Source: Simmondsia chinensis | Taxonomy: Eukaryota; Streptophyta; Magnoliopsida; Caryophyllales; Simmondsiaceae | NCBI GenBank assembly: GCA_018398585.1 | Contig: JAGTTD010000016.1 | Location: 29,621,212-29,685,211, forward strand | DNA: 64,000 nucleotides | Reading direction: 5' to 3' | Shown here: positions 32,489 to 44,331 of the stretch, piece by piece | Layout: every line of letters starts with the position of its first letter | How positions within the stretch are numbered: position 1 is the stretch's first letter | The notes under the pieces: model-generated | The model's database searches: none | What the model was told of the DNA's origin: nothing | The model's input: only the letters and a program-made list of their open reading frames with translations | Translations under genes and position numbers: made by a program

Positions 32489-32889
32489 TCACACTCAGTG
32501 GGAGATAAAGAAGAAGTATTCTTTATTTTTTTGTACTTTTTTCTTATATTTTAGTTTGTTAATTAATTTGCTAAGCATTCTTAATTAAATAATACTAACA
32601 ATATTCTATTTTAGTATTTTTAAACGGAAATCTATTAAATTTTGACAAAAGAGACTTGATTGGTAAAATTTTAAAACTTCAACATATATAAGCGTTAAAA
32701 ATGTTTAAAACTTAAGGTCCTCACAGTGTATATATTAAAACTTCTGGAACTTATGTGATAAATAATCAAACTTTAAAGTACCCCTTTTGTCCATAAATAA
32801 TAACACGAGCAGTGACAAAAGAGCCCTTAAATGAACAAGTACCTTTAATTTAGGGTATTTTACAGCAAACCATCTAAAAATTAGATGTC
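32489..32889. other. Kunitz B 3' flank continued
   Basis: Homologous to 8200-8460, non-coding and AT-rich. Confidence 0.6.
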
Positions 32890-33310
32890 ATTCTAAAAAA
32901 TTACCTAAAATTTTTAATTTTTCAATGACATAACTAAACTTTCTAAAACTTTTAATGGCACACCTTAATGTGATGTTGTTAACCTCCGTTAATTTTTGGT
33001 GACGCGACATTTTAAAATATAGTTCTTAAAAATATATTCAAATATTAAAAAAAATTTCATATTTAAAAATTTTAAAATTATTTTTAATGTAATTTGGAAT
33101 TTTTTTTTTTTTTTTTTGGGTCCCAATGTAATTTGGAATTTTTGGAAAGTGGTTTCTCTGTCTTTTCATAAGCCAAGTCAGAAAAAAATTAAGGAATATT
33201 AATATTGTTAACATTAAAGTATGACAGTAAAAAATTTGAAAAATTTGTATATGAAATTAAAATATTAAAAAATTTAAATAATTTTTTTAAATTATATTTA
33301 AAATTCAGGG
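32890..33310. repeat. Foldback MITE, flank copy 2
   Basis: Same foldback element as 8463-8840, with a T-run insertion at about 33100-33118 followed by a short repeat of 'aatgtaatttggaatttt'. Confidence 0.6.
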
Positions 33311-33472
33311 GATATTAGGTAAAAAATTCTTTAAATTTATGAGGACAGTACTAAAGGTTTGGATACGTTTTCGAGATGTTTAAAAGCGTATCATTCAATT
33401 GTCTTTTTCCTATGATGAAAGGTACTGATGTCACAAGCCTTTCTAAGGTCCAAATTCTACCCAATCAATATA

Positions 33473-34570
33473 CAATAAATTACTAAAGTGACATATTTTG
33501 TAAAAAAAATTATTAAAATAGCATAGTTAAAAAATTATTTATCAAAATAGCACACTTTACTGTAGCATTAATAGGAAACGCCGTTTCAAACGGCGTTCGT
33601 TGAGCGGTCGGAGGCGTCACCTAACGGACGCCGTTTCAAACGGCCTCCGTACGCCGTTAAACCACACACCTTTGTATAAAGTAGAAAAAATTAACAATCC
33701 TCCTAACTTAATTAACAATAAAATGATAAAATAAAGTAGAAAAAAAATTCAGTAGAGTTACATTATTTAATGTATAAAGTAATAAAAAGGAAAAAAAATG
33801 CACTGTAATAATAGATTACAAAAACCCCCTGATGTAATAAAAAAGGGTGTCGATGTGATCCGGGATATGTTGCGTTAATCCAAACTGACGCAACACTCTA
33901 TCAGGGCAATGCAGCTCTACAATGCCAAAGCATATCATTGGTCCATGATATCGCCAGATATGACTCAACAAACGCCGTTTCAAACGGCATTTCCTATTGA
34001 CGCTACAGTAAAATTTGTCATTTTGGTAAATATTTTTTCAACTATGCCATTTTGGTAATTTTTTTTGCAAAAGGTGCCATTTTGATAGAGTGTTGCGTCA
34101 GTTTGGATTAACGCAACATATCCCGGATCACATCGACACCCTTTTTTATTACATCAGGGGGTTTTTGTAATCTATTAATACAGTGTATTTTTTTTCTTTT
34201 TATTACTTTATACATTAAATAATGTAACTCTACTAAATTTTTTTCTATTTTATTTTATCATTTTATTGTTAATTAAGTTAGGAGTATTGTTAATTTTTTC
34301 TACTTTATACAAAGGTGTGTGGTCTAACGGCGTATGGAGGCCGTTTAACGGCGTCCGTTAGGAGTCGTCTAACGGACGCCGTCCGAAACCGCGTACGGAC
34401 GCCGTTAGAAACGGCATCCGTTAGGTGACACCTCCGACCGCTCAACAAACGCCGTTTGAAATAGCGTTTCCTATTGACGCTACAGTAAAGTATGCCATTT
34501 TGGTAAATATTTTTCAACTATGCCATTTTGGTAATTTTTTTTACAAAATATGCTACTTTGGTAATTTATT
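33473..34570. mobile_element. MULE-family foldback element
   Basis: Both ends carry the terminal sequence of the 37685-42691 MULE: 'aataaattac', 'ctgtagc', 'aaacgccgtttcaaacgg'. The arms (33473 to about 33900 and about 34090-34570) are inverted copies, including the GC-rich 'tgttgcgttaatcc' block. The centre (about 33955-34089) holds a third, internal MULE terminus. No coding capacity. Flanked by a 35-bp direct repeat (33438-33472, 34571-34605; one mismatch) instead of the usual 9-bp duplication. Confidence 0.8.
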
Positions 34571-34605
34571 CCTTTCTAAGGTCCAAATTCTGCCCAATCA
34601 ATATA

Positions 34606-35755
34606 GAGGTTTTTTTTTTTTTTTTCTAATTAGCACTTTTAAAAAAAAAAATAGAAATTTGATATAATTCCAAAAATATTTAACGAATTGACATGTTTCA
34701 CTGTAGTAAAGTGGGTACACGACGTACAAAACGTCGTGCAGCAGTGTTGCACTACGTTCCGTACAGCGTGCAACAGTGCCCATTTTTTTTTTTTTTTTTT
34801 GTTTTACCTCTTTAAAATTTAAAAAAAATTTCCTTTTAATTTAAATTATTTTAATTTTTAATTTTATAATTTGAATAACTAAATACGCATATATTTTACA
34901 TTAAAAGGTATATGTATAATATTATTTGAACTATTAATAAGGAAGATATAAATGAGGGACACATTTAAATAAAAAGATGGTGATATGTATATTATTATTT
35001 AAACTATCTTATACAGAAACTATGGTATTATAATACTATTAATAAAAAGAATATAAATGAGGGATACGTTTAAATGAAGACATATTGATATTTCCAACAA
35101 AAAATCAAGAGTTTATGTATTTGTACATTATTATTTGAACTATTTTATTATATACATGTTTATAAAATATATTTTAAAAATTTTTATAATTTAGCTTTTA
35201 AGTTACATGCACCTAATAAAATAGTTCAAATAATAATGTACAAATGCGTAAACTTGTATTTTTTGTTGGAAATATCAGCATCTCTTTATTTAAATGTGTC
35301 TCTCATTTATATCCTCCTTATTAATAGTATTATAATGCAATAGTTCCTGTATAAGATAGTTTAAATAATAATATACATATCACCATCTCCTCATTTAAAT
35401 GTGTCCTTCATTTATATCTTCCTTATTAATAGTTCAAATAATAATATACATATACCTTTTAATTTAAAATGTATATATATTTAGTTATTCAAATTATAAA
35501 ATTTAAAATTAAAATAATTTAAATTAAAAAGAAATTTTATTATTTTTTTTTAATTTTAAAGAGGTAAAACTTAAAAAAAAGGGGGCACTGTTGCACGGCG
35601 TACAGAACATCGTGCAACACTGCTGCATGACGTTCCATATGTCGTGTACCCACTTTGCTACAGTGAAACATGCCAATTCGCTAAATATTTTTAGAATTAT
35701 GCCAAATTTTTAATTTTTTTTTTAAAAAAGTGCTAATTAGCAAAAAAAATTCCTT
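34606..35755. mobile_element. Long foldback (near-perfect hairpin) element
   Basis: Arms of about 530 bp (34620-35155 and 35210-35745) are inverted copies separated by a short AT-rich loop. Each arm carries 'gctaattagca', 'catgtttcactgtag', and two short palindromic GC islands ('cgacgtacaaaacgtcg', 'ttgcactacgtt'). The body is AT-rich. No ORF. If transcribed it would form a long dsRNA. Class uncertain; the 'cactgtag' phrase recalls the MULE ends. Confidence 0.78.
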
Positions 35756-36070
35756 AATATATACAGATAATATTGTTACAAAAAATTATGACTCAAGTAT
35801 TTTTATATTTGATTATTTATTATTTAAATATTCTAATGTTTAAAAATCTTAATGAAATATATCTTGAGTTTCTAAAATTTTATCAATCAAGTATCTTTCT
35901 CAAAAAAATTTATAGGTTGTTGCTAGAAAATGATAAAATGAAACATGATTAAACAATAAATAAGTATATTCATTAGAATTTGATATTTTCTTACAAAAAA
36001 TGCTGAAATGACAAATAACTTCGGCAATATATAGGTAGTTATAACCAAATTCAATAAATTTTTTTATTAT
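35756..36070 (+). repeat. Kunitz-flank repeat R2, right part
   Basis: Continues the R2 copy interrupted at 33472 by the two foldback elements; matches 16651-16763 and 18600-18880. Confidence 0.65.
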
Positions 36071-36126
36071 AATTCATTGAATTTTTGCATAAAATATTGG
36101 AGTTTTTAACTAAGAATCACCTATGT

Positions 36127-36282
36127 TTTTTTTTTTTTTTTTTGATAAATATAAAGCGAAAGCACAATACAAAAGCGGCGTCCCACCAATTAGGGACTCG
36201 AAAACAGCAGAAACAGAAAAAGGACCGAACAAGGAAATCAATGGAACAAATAACCCACACAAAGAGAAAAACAAAACCTAAA
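36127..36282 (-). mobile_element. L1 3' end fragment
   Basis: The T run at 36127-36143 is the poly-A tail of a minus-strand L1 3' end. 'aaagcggcgtcccaccaattagggactcg' is closely similar to 26755-26790 and, inverted, to 63795-63860. Confidence 0.72.
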
Positions 36283-36289
36283 AAATGAG

Positions 36290-36834
36290 GGGGTTAGGTG
36301 TGCCATTAAAAAGTTTTAGAGAGTTTACTTTTACATGATAAGTCACCAACTCTCTCCAAGTGTAACTGTTGTATAATGAGTCACCAACCCTCTTCACTGT
36401 AGCTTCTGGACGGCGAGCCACCAACCCTCTTAAAGTGTAACTACTGCATGGCGAGTCACCAACCTTCTTCAATGTGTAGCTTCTTCATAGTGAGCCACCG
36501 ACCCTCCAAAACGTAGCTTTGGAAAGAGGAAGCTGCAGAAACTCTCATCAGCTCTCAATCATAAAACACCTCGAATTAAACCGCACACTCTCCCCCTACC
36601 CGGGTTCACTTACAAAACCCTAAACTCTCACATATTTGCTTTTATTTTTCCCTACTTCAACCCTCAACCTTTAATTCTTATTTATAATAATGAGTTACCT
36701 AATTTAAAATATTAATTCAAATTAAACTTATTTAGGTAACATAATCCTAATCAAATATCTTTCAAATCAAATCTAAATCATATCTAAATTAAATCAGATT
36801 AATATTTATTTAGAGATAACTAATATCCCAACAA
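36290..36834 (+). mobile_element. LTR fragment related to the solo LTR at 44332-45785
   Basis: Shares 'gagtcaccaaccctc' repeats, 'acaaaaccctaaactctcacat', 'aaatcagattaatatt' and an end 'atatcccaaca' with 45370-45785. The 5' part is absent. Confidence 0.65.
36340..36515. repeat. Minisatellite, about 45-bp unit, inside the LTR
   Basis: Four imperfect units built on 'gagtcaccaaccctctt' and 'gtagcttct'. The related LTR has the same array at about 45385-45520. Confidence 0.7.
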
Positions 36835-37085
36835 AACTCTTAAGTTTTATGTCAATAGTACAATTTTTTAAATCATTTACCAGAAAAAAGTTTTAACCAA
36901 ATATAATATATAAATATATTTATTTAAAATTCAATTACTAACAGTGTATTGTACCCTAAACTCCGGTATCCTTTTATTACTAATAATAATTTATTTTCTA
37001 TATGAACATATCATTTTTGCTATTTAAAATATTTATTTTATATAAATTTTGTGTCTAATTAAAATTGTTAATCCGATGCCCACTT
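36835..37085. other. Kunitz C upstream flank
   Basis: AT-rich non-coding. The last about 60 bp match the Kunitz D upstream region (62150-62215). Confidence 0.5.
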
Positions 37086-37089
37086 TGCC

Positions 37090-37097
37090 TATAAAAA
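37090..37097 (+). promoter_or_regulatory. TATA box of Kunitz copy C
   Basis: TATAAAAA, 84 bp before the ATG, inside the block 'gcccactttgcc...gggcatac' conserved with copies A and D. gccc / gggc on either side form an inverted repeat around the TATA. Confidence 0.7.
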
Positions 37098-37173
37098 GGG
37101 CATACTACCTCAAGCTCACAACGCAAATCCATAACCATTCACCACTCCAAGAAAACTCACTAAGAAACAAAAA

Positions 37174-40100
37174 ATGCGAGCCCTTCTCACCACCGCTCTC
37201 CTCCTCCTCTCCACCCCGGCCTTTGCCGATGAAACCACCAACTCCATCATCGCCGTCCGAGACACCAATGGTAAAAGGCTCCGAGTAGGAGAACACTACT
37301 ACATCAGTTCAACCTTTCGTGGCGCAGCTGGTGGCGATCTCACCCTCCACTTTAGACATACCTCAGGTTGCCCCTACTATGTGGCCCAACAATCCTCTGA
37401 CTTACAACCTGGCATCCCTGCCAGATTCTACCCCGTCAATTCGAACCAAACTATCATACGCACCTCCACCGATCTCAACGTGGTATTTACCATTTCTATC
37501 TTTATTGTCTTCTTCTTTCATTTTTTTTAAGTTTCATTTTTTTATTTTAAATATTTCACTTTATTAACTTGAAGTCTAGTGAAATTGTATTTTAATCAAT
37601 GAACAGTTTTGTCCCTTAATTATGGTAAAATAATTTTTTAATAAACTGTTGCTGAATCCCTGACTAGTTTTTGCACAAAGATGAGAATAAATTACCAAAG
37701 TGGCACCTTTTGTAAAAAAAAATTACCAAAATGGCATTGTTGAAAAAATATTTACAAAATGGTACACTTTACTGTAGCATCAATAGGAAACGCTGTTTGA
37801 AACGGCGTTCGTTGAGCAGAGGGAGACGTTACCTGTCGGACGCCATTAGACACGGCGTCCCATAGACGGCTCTTTGGGAGCGTCCGTACGTGCATAGTAC
37901 TATACCCGTGACCTGCTTTTTTCCCCTCCATTTTCATCTTCTTCTTCAACCCATGACCTACTTTTTTCCTCGATTTTCATCTTCTTCATCCCCTTTATCT
38001 TCACTTTTACCTCTATAAATACCATCAATTTCTTCAATATTTTTCATAACACTCAATTACTTAAATACATCTTTCAACCTATTATCCTCTCAAAAAAAAC
38101 TTCCAATCTCCACTTCATTTTCACAGTTATGTAAGTCATTATTGTCATTTTTAAATTTGTTAATACTTTTATATTATAATGTCATATTATTTTGTAGGAA
38201 TTTGTTATTATAGTAATATTATTAGATTAATTAGTAAAGTTAATATAGTGATTATAATATATATAATAGCAAATTAAAAAATTTATTTGTTAATTTAATA
38301 TTGAATAATAGTATACTGAAAAAATTATTAATTGTATATTTTATGTTATATTTTAATATATTCGTAATTTTTTGTAGCTTATATTATTTTTCAGTGTTAA
38401 ACTTTATTATATGGCAATTTTAACTGTTTGTGATACCTTTATGTATTCAAAATATTTTGTAGATATTTAAATTCTATATTTTGAGCAATTTAGAGATGTA
38501 AATTTCTTATATATATATATATATTAAGAATTGTCAGAAAAAATATTATCTGACATGAGTATAGAATGTAAGGTAAATTACAGAAAATTCCATTGACTTT
38601 TACTTCAAAAATAGAAAACCCCCATCTCAAATAAAACCACTCACTAAATCTCTAAACTTTTGAAAATTTTTTCACTTTGCCTCCAAATTATATTTTATCT
38701 CATAATATTTTTTTCTTAAAATTTTAAAATAATTATATTTTTATTAATATCAAAAATTTTCTTAATTTTTTTTGGCTAAAAATATAAAATATTAAATTTT
38801 TGTCTAATAATATAAAACCTTTTTCTAAAAACAAAAATAAACATTAGGGCAAAATGGTCAAAAATAAGTTACATAGGGATTAAGTGATAAATTTTTAAAA
38901 GTAAGGGGGTTTTGTAAGTGCTTTTATTTGTAAGGGGGTTTTCTATTTTTGAAGCAAAAGACAAGAGAGTTTTCTGTAATTTACCCTAGAATATATTTTA
39001 TTAGGTTTGTTTAGTAATATTAATGTAATAATTACAATATATATAATGGTATATTATAAAATTTATTTATGAATATAATATTAAATAAGAGGTTGCTAGA
39101 ATATATTATATATAATAGTATATCATAAAATTTATGTTTTATTTCAACGTAATATAACACAATTAATACTCACTTATTATTGACTACATGATTATTAGAA
39201 TGTTATATATATTACAAATTTTGTAAATATTTAAATTCTATATTTTGAGCAATTTAGGGATGTAATTTTATTTTCTATATGTATTATGATTATTTTAAAA
39301 TTATTCTAATTTGTAAGACATTAAGAATTTTTAGAAAAACTATTATATTATTCATATAATATAAAATTTTTATACTATAAATATAATTTAGAGATGCAAT
39401 TTAGAATTTTTAATATAAAATTGAATAAGAGGTTGCTATAATAATTTATTGGTTATTATAAAAAAATGTGTGAGAATAGAATGATATAAGTAGAATTAAA
39501 AATAATTAGAAAACGGTAATTTTGATAGAAAAATAAGGGACATTGTATGTTTTATATTATATAAATAATACAGAGTTAATATGTTGCATTTCTTAGTTTG
39601 ATATAATATTGTTAGATACTCTGTAATGTTATTAATATTACATTGTATGTTTTTAATTGAGACTCAGTCTACAAATTATGGCGTGCAACATAGTCACATT
39701 GTTGTGCTATTATGATGGAGATACGGTGCAAACTGTTGATGGTGTTGATTACACGGGTGGAAGGCAGTTTATACTTAGGGTGCAGTCTGGAATTTCTCTT
39801 CCAGATTTGAAGGAAATGATGCATGAATTTACTGGCTGGGATCATAACACAATTGATATTGCCATTATATGGAGAATGTTGTTATCTCATAATCCTACGC
39901 GATACACACCTATTGAGATCGTTTGTCCAACGGCATTGAGGTCTATGTTCGAAATGGCTTTAGAAAATAGGGCAACATACATAGAATTGTATGTAACTGC
40001 TATGAATGTTGCGGGAAGAGCTCAACATCGTGTGTCGCATACTGTAGTTGAGGCATCTAGAGGTCCAATGGTGGGCGTTTCACTGGTTGCTGGAATGGTT

Positions 40101-43100
40101 GCAAACGAAAGCACAACCATGTTTGATAGGGCTTATGCCAACAATGATTCCGAGGCATCCGATGAAGATGTAGATCTGGGGTTGGACGATGACGAGGATG
40201 AACTACATGATAATGATGATGGTGCCGGGCCTTCATTTGCCCAAGCTCCCGTTCCTGAATTCGAAGATGTCTCATCGGCAGACCAGGCAGTATGTTCTGA
40301 CTGGGAGGAAAGTAGAAGAATTCGGTCAACAGGAACTATCTTGGAGGAGGGACAAGTGTTCCAAACGAAGGAAGAATTAGTCAATGCAGTTAAGGAGTGA
40401 CACATAAAAAACAAGCTTGAATGTATAGTGCACCGGTCGAAGCCTACTTACGTAGCCCTAAGGTGCGTGCAAGCACCACAATGCAACTGGTATCTACGTG
40501 GGGCGCTCAAACAAAGACTAGGGGCATTTGAGATTTTGGTTTTGAGGGGGCCACATACATGTTCTACAACTGTATTGGCAGAAGATCACCATGCCTTGAC
40601 ATCAAATTTTGTTGCAACTATAGTGTCACCTATTGTGACTGCTGATCTTAAAATGAATATTGCAGCAATTCGAGCAACAGTACAACAACAACATGGATAC
40701 AACATTTCGTATCGGAAGGCATGGATAGCAAAACAGGAAGTGATTGAGCGATTGTTTGGCTCCCATGAGGATGCATTTCCGATGCTACCTAAGCTACTCA
40801 CTGCATTGCAACAGTCAAATACAGGCACTATTTTCGATTGGCAATATAAAAGCGTGGTGGGAGATGAGGCAATCTTTCTTGGAGTTTTTTGGGCTTTTGG
40901 TGCATCTATTGAGGGATTCAAGAGTTTCCGTCCACTTATTAGTATCGATGGTACCCATTTATATGGGAAATATATGGGGAAGCTGCTGGTAGCTGTCGCA
41001 TTTGACGCTAACAATGGTATATACCCATTGTGTTTTGCTCTTGTAGACCAAGAGGATGCATGGAGTTGGGGTTGGTTCCTGTTTTGTCTGCGTACATATG
41101 TGACTGGCGATCGCCAGCCGATATGTATTATATCTGATCGACATGCTGGCATCAAGAATGGGATGTCAATCATTTGGCCTGAGCATGAAGGGCAGTATCG
41201 TTACTGCACTCGCCACCTTGTTAGTAACTTCAATCACAGATTTAAAAACGCTACAATGAAGAAGAAGTTGAGTGAGATGGCGAGGGAACCTTCTAGGAGG
41301 AAGTTCGATGCTTTGTATTACCATTTTATACACGCCAGTGATGAGATCAGAGAGTGGATTGAACGGGAGCCTAAAGAACGTTGGGCACTTTCGTATGATG
41401 GTGGTTATCCCTATGGCAACATGACCACTAATATATCGGAAGTGTTCAATAGCGTTTTGAAAGTGGGACGAGCCCTCCCAGTAACTGCCCTTGTGGAGAT
41501 GACATTTTATCGATGCAATAAATATTTTGTCAATCGCAGGGATGTAGCCGGGGCATATTTTTCACAGGGCCTTTTATGGCCGCCGAAAGTCTTTGCTGAA
41601 ATAGAACTTGCCACCTTGAAATCAAGAAGACATACAGTGACGACGTTTGATCGAAACACTATGGATTTCCAGGTAACAACTCCGAGTAGGCAGACTGAAT
41701 CAGGATACAGAAGGGAGACTCGCCATACTGTAACGCTGAACGAATGGAGTTGCACTTGTGGTACATGGCAACTGTTTCATCATCCATGCTCACATGTGAT
41801 GGCTTGTTGTACCGCTTCTCGGCTCGAGTTCGGACAATATATTGATCCATTTTTAAGCCTTGCCATGTATGCAAGTGCGTATGCTCCATTGTTTCACCCC
41901 CTTCCCGATCAGTCTCTATGACCGGAGAACATTGGACCTATAGTGGTTGCAGATCACACAAGGTGGAGGCATGGTAGAGGACGGCCACGCTCAACCCGAC
42001 TACATAACGAAATGGAAGTAGGGGAGGGCTTGTCCAAAAATAAATATAGCATATGTAGTGAAAGGGGGCATAATAAAAAAATATATCCTAATAGACAGCA
42101 ATAATGTTGTACTTAGGTTCATACTTGCATTTGATGTATTATTTACTGTAATTACATAATAATAATAAATATAATTTCTTTCTTGTGTTGTGCTTGATAA
42201 GAATGCTGTAATATGTGTAATTTTATTGTTAGTCCATTGGTTACTATTTTCAGTTTTTTTAGAGATATGGTAAGAACACTAGGAGGACATGCTTCGACTT
42301 CGACCTAGACTGCTCGGTATGGTGAGCAAAATCCAGGTCCAGATGACAGGTCTGTGTTGCGTCTTCAGGAGCGTTATCTTTTTATTGTTAATTAAGTTAG
42401 GAGGATGTTAAGGTTTATCATTTTATTAAATAATGTGCAATCGTGGTGAACCTGCGTGTGGGATGCCGTTTATAATGACAAAGGTGTGTGGGATGCCGTT
42501 TCTAACGGCGTACGGACGCCGTTACTGACGGCGTCCGACAGGTAACGTCTCCCACTGCTCAACGATCGCCGTTTCAAACGGCGTTTCCTATTGATGCTAT
42601 AGTAAAGTGTGCCATTTTGGTCAATATTTTTTCAACTATGCCATTTTGGTAATTTTTTTTTTGCAAAAGGTGCCACTTTGTTAATTTATTCCAAAGATGA
42701 TATTATTTCATTGAAGGTTGATTTCGTACATCGAAAACGTAATGTCATGTAATGGAGAGGTGACATCATGCGCTGAAATGATGATATCATAATCCCAAAT
42801 TTGGACTAAAAAGTTATTTACCTAACAGACGGACTAGAAAATTAATGTTCAAAAATTTGCGAGCAGAAAAATTAACTAACCAAATTTTGGAGGTATCGAA
42901 GTGTTATTGACCCTGAACATTATACAATAGGTTCCTGTAGGTCTGTAAAATTTCACAGAGACTTAGGCTTGACCCATGGATTCATTCAGTCAACATACGT
43001 GAAACTACAGACACACGCAAGTGTAGTTACTTTTTTTAAATCAATTGGCATTAAATTGGGTAGTACTCCATTAAGCTAATGTATTGATTTCTTCTCTTTT

Positions 43101-43534
43101 AAAACTCCAATGTGGGACATTTTTAACTATAATGAAGCTCTCAACTATAGGTATTTGGCTTCCTCGCCTATTGCAGACGACTCGCAGTGTGGAAGATGGA
43201 CCTAGATACTAACAATGCCCGGAGGTGGTACGTCGGTAGTAGTGGTACTGTGGGCAACCCGGGGATAGAGACAGTGAGCAACTGGTTTAAGATAGAGCGG
43301 CACGACCCATCACGTAATGCCTATAAGTTGGTGTTTTGTCCAAGTGTGTGTAAGTCTTGTAGAGTGCCATGTGGGGACCTTGGGATTCTTCATGGCGGAG
43401 GGAGGTTTGTGGGCTTGAGCCCTGATCGTAATCTCACCGTTGTGTTTAAGAAAGTCGATGAACGATACTCAAGAGTAAATAACACAGGGCATTCTAACTT
43501 ATTGCTTGAAACCAAAGTGATTTGTAATATTTAG
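37174..43534 (+). CDS. Kunitz-type protease inhibitor-like protein, copy C (two exons, MULE in intron)
   Basis: Exon 1 is 37174-37482 (103 codons), the intron 37483-43150 (GT...AG, phase 0, 5.67 kb), and exon 2 43151-43534, together 230 residues. A signal peptide (about residues 1-18, ending PAFA) precedes KRLRVGEHYYISS, GAAGGDLTL and, in exon 2, AVWKMDLD, GTVGNPGIET, SNWFKIER and LVFCPSVCKSCRVPC. Cysteines match the two Kunitz disulfides; NQT is a possible glycosylation site. The reactive-loop region reads GIPARFYP, with no basic P1 by my alignment. Relative to copy A an indel just before the stop replaces the natural end, adding about 19 residues (after VFKKVDERYS). Both exons are open. The intron's expansion comes from the MULE at 37685-42691, so splicing efficiency is the main doubt. 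TATA box at 37090. Confidence 0.85.
38571..38987. mobile_element. MITE nested in the MULE
   Basis: 417 bp with inverted ends (aggtaaattacagaaaa / ttttctgtaatttaccct) and long inner inverted similarity ('atagaaaaccccc' / 'gggggttttctat'). Flanks agaatgta / agaatata give a 7/8 match of an 8-bp duplication, suggesting a hAT-type MITE. Confidence 0.72.
39678..42104 (+). pseudogene. MULE transposase (MURA type), two in-frame TGA codons
   Basis: A single frame from ATG 39678 (after a possible upstream TTG) to TAA 42102-42104 spans 808 codons, with only two stops: TGA at 40398-40400 and at 41919-41921. Both lie where related transposases plausibly have Trp. Order: N-terminal MuDR region with an acidic stretch (about residues 160-185), DNA-binding WRKY/FAR1-like domain (about 245-300), and DDE core (PLISIDGTHLYGKYMGKLL; CIISDRHAGIKNG; YCTRHL with a downstream E). 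Then comes a SWIM zinc finger (WSCTCGTWQLFHHPCSHVM at about 690) and a degraded C-terminal knuckle (CSERGHNKK). It would excise and reinsert elements with this TIR. Now inactive unless stops are suppressed. Confidence 0.92.
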
Positions 43535-44331
43535 TTTTATCAAACACACGTAAATTACCAATTTGATCAAACCCTCTACTATAAATCTGTTAAATAATGT
43601 TTAACTTTGTTGACAACTGAAATTATGTACACCTTGTTTATACTAACTACGTAATGTGTACGTAATTATTGTTGTTGACAAAATTAAATTTAGAAATAAG
43701 TTGCAATAGAGGGCTTAACTGACATACATTGATAATTATAGTGTGTATTTGATGAAACTAAAAGTTAAAAAGATTACTTTGATTTCAAGCGATAATTTAG
43801 TAAGTCTCTATGTTGTTTTTCCTTCTATCTATCTGTATTATAACAACGGTTATCCTAGTCCTCATGCTAGAGGACAATAAAATAAGGAATGGACTTCTGT
43901 GTAGTGGTGATCCCAGTCCTCATGATGTATGAGAACTAAATAAGGAATAAACGTCTATTATGGTACTGTACATTATAACACTCGATTATATACCTCCTTG
44001 AGGACTTCTCATCTTCGTATTTAATAAAAAATAGTTTATTAATGTTAAGTTCCGCATAGCATTGAATTCCATTAAGTTCTTCAATATTTTTTTTCATTTC
44101 ACACACCTCACTGTGTGCAAAAAACCACCTTAACTTTCAAAATATTTCAACCTACCAACTCTCGGTCACATTTGTTAAATTTTCTGTTAAAAGCGTCACG
44201 TAACACGCATATGATTAAAAATCTATTCCAGCTTGCAAAATTTTTTAATAAACCCCTTCTTCGTTACATTTGTTAAACTTTCCATTAAAAGTTTCACCTC
44301 AATAAAATCTGTAATTGCTTGATTAAGAAAT
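43535..44331. other. Kunitz C 3' flank
   Basis: Non-coding, homologous to 7261-8100 and 30820-31690. Contains a local duplication of a 'cctcatg...aactaaataaggaat' segment (about 43855-43945). Confidence 0.65.

Larger units (their letters stand above)
37685..42691 (+). mobile_element. Mutator-like (MULE) transposon, near-complete, within the Kunitz C intron
   Basis: A 5007-bp element flanked by a perfect 9-bp duplication caaagatga (37676-37684, 42692-42700), the MULE hallmark. Terminal inverted repeats of about 190 bp begin GAATAAATTA(C/A)CAAAGTGG and contain 'aaacggcg' palindromes. It encodes a MURA-type transposase with two in-frame stops. A MITE is nested at 38571-38987. Its TIRs are shared with the foldback at 33473-34570, which it or a sister may have mobilised. 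Confidence 0.95.

Noticed and set aside
37319..37567. Alternative-frame ORF in Kunitz C exon 1
   Set aside because: Overlaps the Kunitz reading frame, which has signal peptide, signature and splice consistency.
40057..41173. Long minus-strand frames opposite the MULE transposase
   Set aside because: Antisense shadows of a well-supported transposase frame.
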